NCBI GenBank assembly: GCA_013336035.1
Contig: JAAXUL010000019.1
Location: 1 to 20,733, forward strand
Direction: 5' to 3'
DNA: 20,733 bases
From: Chloroflexales bacterium
GTDB lineage: Bacteria; Chloroflexota; Chloroflexia; Chloroflexales; Chloroflexaceae
In this document: piece by piece, positions 7,901 through 13,375 of the stretch
Position numbering within the stretch: the stretch's first letter is position 1
How the letters are laid out: each line of letters begins with the position of its first letter
Notes under the pieces: model-generated
The model's input: the letters and a program-made list of their open reading frames with translations, nothing else
Database searches by the model: none
Told to the model about the DNA's origin: nothing
Position numbers and translations under genes: made by a program

Positions 7901-8688
7901 CTGTCTGCGGCCAGATCGAGCACCGGGCGCGCTAGGGCAAAGGCGCGCTCATACAGCTGGGCTCGCGAGGTGGGTATACCTCCAATGGGGTAGGTCAGGG
8001 CGAGGAGCACCAGATCAGCCAGGCGCTCGCGCAGGTCAGCCAGAGGCTCGTGGCGTAGCGCGGCCAGTATTGGCTCGACGCTCTGGTCGGGCAGCAGATG
8101 GGTGAGCCATGCCGCGAGCCGCTCATCGTCAGGGGGGGCAATGGTGATAGGGCGCAGGCCGGGCCACGGGCCGCCGGGTGGCAGCGCGATCATGGCGCGC
8201 AGGGCCGTCCAGTGGGCGACCCCGGCGACGACGAAGTGCTGCCAGAGCGCGCGCCGATCGGCGGTCAGCAGCTCCCAGTCGTCGATCAGCAGGATGCCTG
8301 GGCGCTGCCCCTCGACGAGCTCGGGGCGCAGGCCAGCCCTATGGACAGCGCCCGCCACGACCGCTCGCGGCGAGAGATTAGGCAGGTCGATCTCGGCCAG
8401 GGGCAGGTAGAGGACAGGCCCGACGCCGCCCGTCTCGGCCCAGCGGGCGGCGGTCTGGATCAAGGCCAGGGAGCGGCCGCCCGCGGGCGGCCCGTGGATA
8501 GTGAGCGATGGGCCGAGGGCCAGGATGGCCGCCGGGTCAGGCAGGGGCTCGCTGCCCAGGGGCAGGCTCAGCAGCCTGGGCAAGAGTCGGGCGGCGGGCT
8601 CGGCGGCGAGGCGGGCCTGGAGTTCGGTGCGGTAGTGGCGCAGGGCGCGTCTGCCGGGCATGAAGGGAAGCGTCTTGGTTGTTAGCAT
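4930..8688 (-). CDS. Large STAND-like P-loop protein with a long HEAT-repeat array
   Basis: This is a 1252-residue cytoplasmic protein with no signal peptide or membrane helix. Residues about 60-200 look like a NACHT/AAA-type nucleotide-binding core. The P-loop is GPPAGGRS at 66-73, where the usual lysine is an arginine, and a Walker B-like ILLIDD lies at 132-137. A helical region with LTYPIGGIPTSRAQLYERAF follows. From roughly residue 330 to the end it is alpha-solenoid with many HEAT/PBS-lyase-type repeats, for example PVLRRSAATALGALGQ, PHLRRTAITALGQIDAPEAA and LRAAAAAAL. Ala, Leu and Arg are very abundant. The architecture fits a signal-sensing STAND regulator, but no effector domain precedes the P-loop. 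The start is the ATG at 8688, six bases after GGAG. A GTG at 8724 is a weaker alternative. It is probably co-transcribed with the downstream receiver-HTH-TM gene. A specific function cannot be assigned. Confidence 0.85.
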   Translation of the reverse strand: MLTTKTLPFMPGRRALRHYRTELQARLAAEPAARLLPRLLSLPLGSEPLPDPAAILALGPSLTIHGPPAGGRSLALIQTAARWAETGGVGPVLYLPLAEIDLPNLSPRAVVAGAVHRAGLRPELVEGQRPGILLIDDWELLTADRRALWQHFVVAGVAHWTALRAMIALPPGGPWPGLRPITIAPPDDERLAAWLTHLLPDQSVEPILAALRHEPLADLRERLADLVLLALTYPIGGIPTSRAQLYERAFALARPVLDLAADSIPPPTPGLSGVPALCDQPSAVLLGRALLRHYRLARALAGGDDLVTLASLPATERAAVAPLAAGLLDDPTPVLEALWSAGDDEASLRALTICAREAPARAPLIGLRLAEHLAGSAQPEAQALLPKLAPALPALLSAAGHLDVSRTLAALRSTATALPNAPALWLQLCDDLAAPAALRWAAADLVAAAPPAAATLAEMPAGASPTAMAPRAFIAALAGPTSRAALASEPLRSALVALFEQLDAAERRAIVANILIEDLALPEELRALALGSASGDMVEQAAVGPSPALRRAALTALASGEPTAALSALARALTRPDAGSEARREALDEIAAVPHQGAADILIRAALDARLALPVRLRAVDLLAGMSTAGVHTLRRLLATAGLPVVLRAGAVGHLGRLAAGEALPALAAILASPGEPVLRRSAATALGALGQRPELRERAASALVAGLRYSAVDTALGERIARALGNTGAPIALPALAGLLAPGLAEPLRAAWLRIAPDLGRTPAFAWPTLDLPTPARLALLDALADGGTLADPPSRLAELAARQATCLAIAATEGLATLGRSLELRRGTLIALRRCISGEERTDVVRAALAALAQVGQPASELGAILDDPGASPNLRWLAVEALGKSPEALEILRRRFDHAADEPFVQAKAIETLGARGYAPALGVLRRIARGASVDPHLRRTAITALGQIDAPEAATALAALAADHEAPAELRAAAAAALPAKLGPDEQVTLRQALRGERLPADLVAALARALARAGEIEALPSLVRSAQGDRGAEAVASIEAIASLGDPSAAPLLVRLSQSPLVAPGVRLAAVAALLRLDGDEHLPLLREYLVAPSPPLRIQAHAALAAVCPNDPRLGAPLAEPGAPLALRLQALRHLAIHDPDSPIIAAAVAAPDEQPQMRLAAAAVLASSRKPGAITSLAAALDPPEPEIEPAPPLLRRRSALTIGAIARGSGPTAGAAQDLLAAIAAAPDQPSEHRHWASEALLGC

Positions 8689-8766
8689 CGGGTGCTCCCA
8701 GAGTTGCCTTGGGCGCTTGCTCACATATGGATGCTAACGGGAGCGGCCTCTTCCCGACAAGCTCGC

Positions 8767-8789
8767 GACATTACAGTGTCCTGACATTA
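8767..8789. promoter_or_regulatory. GACATTA direct repeat upstream of the HEAT gene
   Basis: GACATTA occurs at 8767-8773 and 8783-8789, a 16-base period, with TGTC-CT-GACA symmetry between the copies. It lies 79-101 bases before the HEAT gene start in the most A/T-rich part of the gap. An operator role is a guess from position and symmetry. Confidence 0.3.
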
Positions 8790-8860
8790 GTTAAGGAAAG
8801 GTTTAGAATATCAGCCAGGGCAGGTCTGTGGCCGCGGGCGGCGTGAAGCGGGGGTGGCGC

Positions 8861-8900
8861 GGACCTGTTTCTGGACCTGCGGGCCGGATGCTGGTAGTAT
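8861..8900 (+). promoter_or_regulatory. Candidate crtY promoter with overlapping GGACCTG repeat
   Basis: TGGACC at 8872-8877 and TAGTAT at 8895-8900 are separated by 17 bases; each matches the sigma-70 consensus at 4 of 6 positions. GGACCTG occurs at 8861-8867 and 8873-8879, a 12-base period, with the second copy over the -35 element. An inverted copy, GCAGGTC, lies at 8820-8826. This would leave a leader of about 90 bases before crtY. Confidence 0.35.
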
Positions 8901-8997
8901 GCAGCAGAGGCAGCGCCGGCTCAGCGATGGGCGCAGTGCGGGCCGCCTCATATTCTGCAGGTGCTTCTGATCAATCGCATAGCTCAGGCACAAATCT

Positions 8998-10188
8998 ATG
9001 AACCAGTTCGATTACATCATCGCGGGAGGCGGCGCCGCCGGACTGAGTTTAGCCTACCATCTGGGGCTAGCTGGTCTGCGCGACCGACGCGTGCTGCTGG
9101 TTGACCGAGAGCCGAAGCGGCGCAATGACCGCACCTGGTGCTTCTGGGAGGTCGGCGTGGGCGCCTTTGAGCCTGTGGTCGCACGCAGCTGGGACCGGCT
9201 CTGGTTTTGTGGCGAGGGGCAGCCTTTCCAGATCGCGATCACACCCTACCGCTACAAGATGATCCACGGCAGCGACTTCTACCGCTATATGGACGAGTGG
9301 CTTGCGGATCAGCCCAATGTGACCCGCTGCTATGGCCGCGTCGAGCGCATCGACGACCACGCCGATGGCGTCACCGTCACGGTTGACGGGCAGCCTTATG
9401 AGGGGAGCTGGGCCTTCAGCAGCATCTACGCTCCGGAGCCGGTGCCGCCGGCGTACACTTACTGGCTTCAGCACTTCAAGGGCTGGGTGATCAACGCCCC
9501 GACGCCGGTGTTCGACCCCGCCGCGGCAACCTTCATGGACTTCCGCGTCGAGCAGGGCGACGATGTGCGCTTTGTGTATGTGCTGCCCTACGACGAGCGC
9601 ACCGCCCTGGTCGAGTACACCCTCTTCTCGCCCGAGCTGGCTGACCAGGCTTTCTACGATGCCGGCCTCAGGCGCTATATCACCGGGCAGCTCGGGCTCA
9701 CGAGCTACGAGATCCAGCATGTCGAGTACGGGGTCATCCCGATGACCGATCTGCCCTTTGCGCGACGGCCGAGCCCGCACGTGATCACGATCGGCACAGC
9801 GGGCGGGATGACCAAAGCCTCGACCGGCTACACCTTCCAGCGCATCCAGCGCCAGTCGCGCCAGATCGCCACCAGCCTGCGCGCCACGGGCCAGCCGTTC
9901 TACCCCGAGCCATCCGTTAGCCGCCACGCGCTGATGGACAGCGTCCTGCTCAATGTGCTTGACTCGGGCCGCGAGAGCGGCAAGACCTTTTTCAGCCAGC
10001 TGTTTAGCCGGAATAGCCCGCCGCAGGTGCTGCGCTTCCTCGACGAGGACAGCACGCTGCAGGAAGATATGGCCATGATGGCGACAGTCAACATCCCGGT
10101 CTTCCTGTCCTCGGCGCTCGACCTGGTGGGCCAGCGCACCCTGGCGGCCCTGGCCGCCGGGGCCAGGGGCGTCCGCGAGGCCACCTGA
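8998..10188 (+). CDS. crtY: Lycopene beta-cyclase, CrtY type
   Basis: This 396-residue flavoprotein should cyclise the psi ends of lycopene to beta-rings, giving gamma- or beta-carotene. It binds FAD through an N-terminal Rossmann motif, IIAGGGAAGLSLAYHL, with the acidic D37/E39 at the end of the second strand. The family marker NDRTWCFWE follows at about 44-52. Further matches are YVLPYDERTALVEYTLFSPE, EYGVIPMTDLPF and the C-terminal ITIGTAGGMTKASTGYTFQR. Length and motif order fit complete CrtY proteins. The start is the ATG at 8998; only a weak CAGG lies upstream, so translation may be modest. No other carotenoid gene is in the window, so the cyclase is separated from its pathway. A strong terminator follows it. 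Whether one or both ends of lycopene are cyclised cannot be read from sequence. Confidence 0.93.
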   Translation: MNQFDYIIAGGGAAGLSLAYHLGLAGLRDRRVLLVDREPKRRNDRTWCFWEVGVGAFEPVVARSWDRLWFCGEGQPFQIAITPYRYKMIHGSDFYRYMDEWLADQPNVTRCYGRVERIDDHADGVTVTVDGQPYEGSWAFSSIYAPEPVPPAYTYWLQHFKGWVINAPTPVFDPAAATFMDFRVEQGDDVRFVYVLPYDERTALVEYTLFSPELADQAFYDAGLRRYITGQLGLTSYEIQHVEYGVIPMTDLPFARRPSPHVITIGTAGGMTKASTGYTFQRIQRQSRQIATSLRATGQPFYPEPSVSRHALMDSVLLNVLDSGRESGKTFFSQLFSRNSPPQVLRFLDEDSTLQEDMAMMATVNIPVFLSSALDLVGQRTLAALAAGARGVREAT

Positions 10189-10222
10189 CCAGCGCCGCCT
10201 GAGCCGGTGTTATACGTGTGCG

Positions 10223-10250
10223 GGCCCGAGGGCACGGCCTCGGGCCTTTT
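10223..10250 (+). terminator. Intrinsic terminator after crtY
   Basis: GGCCCGAGG at 10223-10231 pairs perfectly with 10238-10246 around a 6-base loop, and TTTT follows at 10247-10250. It lies 34 bases past the crtY stop and is the clearest intrinsic terminator in the window. Confidence 0.85.
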
Positions 10251-10332
10251 AGCGATCCTCCCTGCTGGCGAGCAAGAGTCAGGCGCCTGCTGGCTCTTTA
10301 ATTATGAGTAGCTAGCAGCAAAGGAGGACGCG

Positions 10333-11139
10333 ATGCAGCCGATCACAGGCGCCCTCGGCTCGATTGGTGAGGACTACGGCGGGATCGAGAGCAACCCGCC
10401 TATGCGACGCGCGCACTCGATCAGCCGCGATAAGTTTATCGAAGTCCTGGTCGCCCTTCGCTCGCCGGCCGCGTCCGAGGCCGCCGATCTGGCCGATATC
10501 CCCGGCCGCTACGGCATCGACCGCGGGATCGCCCTCGCCTTTTTTGTCCACGAGAGCGGCGCGGGGACGGCGGGCATCGTGCACAGCTACGATACCCGCA
10601 ACTGGGGCAATCTGCGCAAGCCCCAGCAGGCCGGCCGGGGTAAGGTGATCAAGACTGGCTCCGGCCAGTTCGCGAAGTATGTGAGCTGGGCCGCCGGGCT
10701 GGAGGACTGGTGCGAGCTGGTGCTCAACGTCTACTGCCAGCAGCTGGAGCTGACAACCCTGGGCGAGATTCTGCACAGGTATGCCCCGAAGGCAGACCAG
10801 AACGACCCCGAGGCGTACGCGCGCAAGGTGGTTCAGCACATCAAGGCGTGGCAGGGCGAGATGAAGAAGAAGACGAGCGTCCCGCCCAAGCCCGCCCCGT
10901 CCCCTGCCCGGTGGTATGTCACCGTCACCGCCGAGAGCGGCCTGCGCATTCGCCAGGGCCGCGGCACCAACTTCCCCGTGGCCGACATCCTGGCCCGCGG
11001 CGAGCGCGTGCTGGTCGGCGACGACACCGACGGCTGGCTGTGGCTCTGCGACGGGCGGGGCTTCATTGCCAAGGCGTTCACGTGCAGGGATGCAGCGGCT
11101 ACTCCCACCGCGCCAGCAGAGCTCGGAAGCGCCCCTTGA
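10333..11139 (+). CDS. Glucosaminidase-type peptidoglycan hydrolase with C-terminal SH3b domain
   Basis: This 268-residue protein probably cuts peptidoglycan glycan strands. Residues about 30-175 resemble the FlgJ/GH73 glucosaminidase domain: GIDRGIALAFFVHESGAGTA with the likely catalytic E74, SYDTRNWGNLRKP, and FAKYVSWAAGLEDWCELV. A Lys/Pro-rich linker (KKKTSVPPKPAPSP) leads to a bacterial SH3 domain, YVTVTAESGLRIRQGRGTNF to WLCDGRGFIAKAF, which usually binds the wall. The start is the ATG at 10333, five bases after AGGAGG, a strong ribosome site. There is no signal peptide or membrane helix, which is odd for a wall enzyme. It may be released by lysis, exported non-classically, or derived from a phage endolysin. 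Its last 41 bases overlap the end of the opposing methyltransferase gene. Confidence 0.8.
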   Translation: MQPITGALGSIGEDYGGIESNPPMRRAHSISRDKFIEVLVALRSPAASEAADLADIPGRYGIDRGIALAFFVHESGAGTAGIVHSYDTRNWGNLRKPQQAGRGKVIKTGSGQFAKYVSWAAGLEDWCELVLNVYCQQLELTTLGEILHRYAPKADQNDPEAYARKVVQHIKAWQGEMKKKTSVPPKPAPSPARWYVTVTAESGLRIRQGRGTNFPVADILARGERVLVGDDTDGWLWLCDGRGFIAKAFTCRDAAATPTAPAELGSAP

Positions 11140-11932
11140 GGGTGTAGGACGTGTCAGGGTCGGGGCACTGCTCTGCGAGCCAGCGCTCGATGTGGGCCAT
11201 AGCCGCGCCGTGCAGCTCGTCGGGGCGTGCCCAGTCCGAGCTGTAGATGCGCTGGCCGTAGCCCCGCACCACGTCGCGCGCCGAGAGCGGGAGGCGCTCG
11301 TACTCGGCCAGCTCGAGCAGCTCGACCGAGGCGCCCAGCTCCTCCAGGGCCTCGCGCACAGCCGGGTCGTGGGGCCTGGCGCCGGGCTGGCCCTCGTGGC
11401 CTGACAGGCCAAGGTCGTTCAAGATGCTCTTCCAGGCACGCTGCGCCTGCACAGGCGGCGGCAGGCTCGCCGCGTCCGCGCCGTCCCACTCCTCGGCGCC
11501 AGCGTCGCCGGCGAGCAGAAGGTGGGCGCCGCGGGGCCGGAGCACCCGGCGGGCCTCGCGCAGGGTGGCGCGCCAGTCGGCCACCAGATGCAGCAGATGG
11601 ACGGCCAGGATCGTGTCGAAGCTGCCGGCGGCGAAGGGGAGCCGCAGCACGTCGCCGATCACGAGCATGGGCAGGCGCGGCCAGCCGCGGGCCTTCTCGA
11701 GCAGGACGTCGAGCATCGGCTGGGCCAGGTCGACCCCGGCGTAGCTGAACCCGGCCTCGAGAAACGGCAGCGCGATCCGCCCCGTGCCGACGCCAAGCTC
11801 GAGGAAACGGGTGTGCGCCGTGGCCTCCGTCCGCGCCACGATCGCGTCGCGGATGCGCTCCGCGCTGCCCGGCCCATACCCCCGTGTGGCGTCGTAGAAT
11901 GACGCGGCTCGCTCAAAGCTGACGCTCTGCAT
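11099..11932 (-). CDS. Class I SAM-dependent methyltransferase
   Basis: This 277-residue methyltransferase has a UbiE/Methyltransf_11-like core. Motif I is FLELGVGTGRIALPFLEAG (ELGVGTG at 45-51), followed by the acidic YAGVDLAQPMLDVL (D68). Then come VIGDVLRLPFAAGSFDTILA and LREARRVLRPRGAHLLLAGD. The remaining ~120 residues are an alpha-helical substrate region ending ...LLARWE. Small molecule, quinone, lipid or tRNA substrates are all possible and cannot be separated by eye. The start is the ATG at 11932 (MQSVSFERAASFYD), with AGGAG 11 bases upstream. Starts further up would run into the beta-glucosidase gene. The gene lies 8 bases after that gene's stop and is probably co-transcribed with it. 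The 3' end overlaps the opposing glucosaminidase gene by 41 bases. Confidence 0.88.
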   Translation of the reverse strand: MQSVSFERAASFYDATRGYGPGSAERIRDAIVARTEATAHTRFLELGVGTGRIALPFLEAGFSYAGVDLAQPMLDVLLEKARGWPRLPMLVIGDVLRLPFAAGSFDTILAVHLLHLVADWRATLREARRVLRPRGAHLLLAGDAGAEEWDGADAASLPPPVQAQRAWKSILNDLGLSGHEGQPGARPHDPAVREALEELGASVELLELAEYERLPLSARDVVRGYGQRIYSSDWARPDELHGAAMAHIERWLAEQCPDPDTSYTLKGRFRALLARWE

Positions 11933-11940
11933 CGTGTGTC

Positions 11941-13314
11941 TTACTCCTGAGGAAGCCCATTGCGGGCAATGACATCGCGGTACCAGTGGGCCGAGCGTTT
12001 CCAGATGCGCCGCTGGGTGGTGAAATCGGTGTAGATCAGCCCGAAGCGCTTTCCGAGGCCCTTCGACCACTCGAAGTTATCCATCAGGGTCCATATATAG
12101 TAGCCCCGCAGGTCGATCCCCTCGGCGATGGCCCGGCGGGCGGCGGCGATATGGGCCCGCAGGTAGTCTACGCGGGGCTGGTCGTCGACCGTGCCGTCGG
12201 GGCCGACCACATCGTCGAAGGCCGCCCCGTTCTCGGCGATAAAGAGCGGCAGGGTGGTGTACTCGCGGGCCTTGCGCAGGGCCTCGCCGATACAGTCGGG
12301 GTAGATCTCCCAGCCCATCGCCGTGGTCGGCCCGTGGGGCGGCAGCTGCCGGGCGCCGCTCAGCAGGTCGCGCGGGGCGGCCCGGTTGATCAGGCGCGTG
12401 TAGGTGTTGATGCCGAGGAAGTCGAGCGGCCGGCCGATGATGGCCATATCGCCGGGGCGCACGGCAGGGCGCATACCGCGCCGCGCGAAGTGGCGCAGTA
12501 TGTCGTCGGGGTAGCCGTCGGCGAAGAGGGGCGCGAGGAAGAGCCGGTTCATGCTGCCGTCGACCACGCTGTTGGCCGCCAGGTCGCGCGGGCTATCCGA
12601 GGCGGCGTGCTGGGGCCAGATGAAGAGCACGATGCCGATCTGCGGGGCGGGGGCCGCGGGGCTGGCCGGGCGCGGCGCCGCGGCGCGGAAGGCCTCGACG
12701 GCAAGCCCGTGCGAGAGCAGCAGGTGGTGGCCGACGGTCAGGATCTCCCACGGGTTGCGGTGGCCGGGCGCGTTCTCGCCGGTGCCGTGGCCGTAGAAGG
12801 CCTGCATGAAGGGCTCGTTGTGGGTGATCCAGAGGGGCACCTCGCCGCCGAGCTGGCGGAACAGGAAGGCCGCGTACTCGGCGAAGCGGAGGGCGGTATC
12901 GCGGTTGAGCCACCCGCCGCGGTCCTGCAGCGCCTGCGGCAGATCCCAGTGGTAGAGCGTCACGGCGGGGGCGATGCCACGGCTGTTGAGGGCCTCGACC
13001 AGGCGGCGGTAAAAGTCGAGGCCGCGCTGGTTGGGCTGGGCCCCGCCATCGGGGAAGACGCGCGTCCAGGCGATGCTGAAGCGGTAGCTGCTCAGGCCGA
13101 GGGCCGCCATATGGGCGACATCCTCCTGCCAGCGGTGGTAATGGTCGCAGGCCATATCGCCCGTGTCGCCCCCGGCGATCTTGCCCGGCGTGTGGGCGAA
13201 GCGATCCCAGATGCTCTCGCCCTTGCCGTCTGTGTCCCAGGCGCCCTCGATCTGGTAGGCGGCCGTGGCCGCGCCCCAGATGAAGCCAGGGGGGAAGGTC
13301 AGGTTGTCGCTCAT
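11941..13314 (-). CDS. GH1 family beta-glucosidase
   Basis: This enzyme hydrolyses beta-glucosides such as cellobiose with retention of configuration. It has 457 residues, normal for bacterial GH1, and no signal peptide, so it should act on sugars taken into the cytoplasm. The N-terminal signature is FIWGAATAAYQIEGAW. The acid/base glutamate is E167 in LWITHNEPF. The nucleophile is about E361 in LFIAENGAAF. Substrate-subsite residues appear as TLYHWDLPQAL and WTLMDNFEWSKGLGKRFGL. The start is the ATG at 13314 (MSDNLTFPPGF). A longer frame upstream reads through the kinase gene in another frame and is not real. A perfect TATAAT lies 32 bases before this start, so the gene probably has its own promoter and carries the methyltransferase gene with it. 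The exact substrate cannot be determined. Confidence 0.95.
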   Translation of the reverse strand: MSDNLTFPPGFIWGAATAAYQIEGAWDTDGKGESIWDRFAHTPGKIAGGDTGDMACDHYHRWQEDVAHMAALGLSSYRFSIAWTRVFPDGGAQPNQRGLDFYRRLVEALNSRGIAPAVTLYHWDLPQALQDRGGWLNRDTALRFAEYAAFLFRQLGGEVPLWITHNEPFMQAFYGHGTGENAPGHRNPWEILTVGHHLLLSHGLAVEAFRAAAPRPASPAAPAPQIGIVLFIWPQHAASDSPRDLAANSVVDGSMNRLFLAPLFADGYPDDILRHFARRGMRPAVRPGDMAIIGRPLDFLGINTYTRLINRAAPRDLLSGARQLPPHGPTTAMGWEIYPDCIGEALRKAREYTTLPLFIAENGAAFDDVVGPDGTVDDQPRVDYLRAHIAAARRAIAEGIDLRGYYIWTLMDNFEWSKGLGKRFGLIYTDFTTQRRIWKRSAHWYRDVIARNGLPQE

Positions 13315-13345
13315 ACGCCTCGCCGCTCGCGCCGCTGCCCAGACC

Positions 13346-13351
13346 ATTATA
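13346..13351 (-). promoter_or_regulatory. Candidate -10 box for the GH1-methyltransferase pair
   Basis: The minus strand reads TATAAT here, an exact -10 consensus in an otherwise G/C-rich gap, 32 bases before the GH1 start. No good -35 is visible at 17 bases. A small hairpin with 6-bp arms (13358-13363 and 13370-13375) sits just upstream, directly after the kinase stop, and may weakly separate the two transcripts. Confidence 0.5.
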
Positions 13352-13375
13352 GCGTCACGGGCCTGGGGCGGCCCG

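Larger units (their letters stand above)
8689..8997. other. Divergent intergenic region between HEAT gene and crtY
   Basis: These 309 bases separate two genes transcribed away from each other and should hold both promoters. The half near the HEAT gene is A/T-richer and carries a GACATTA direct repeat. The half near crtY carries a GGACCTG direct repeat and a weak sigma-70-like promoter. I see no gene in it. Confidence 0.6.

Noticed and set aside
4930..8688. Idea that the HEAT/P-loop gene is an Avs-type anti-phage STAND
   Set aside because: No N-terminal nuclease, protease or TIR-like effector, a degenerate Walker A, and no neighbouring defence genes; kept only as a STAND-like regulator.
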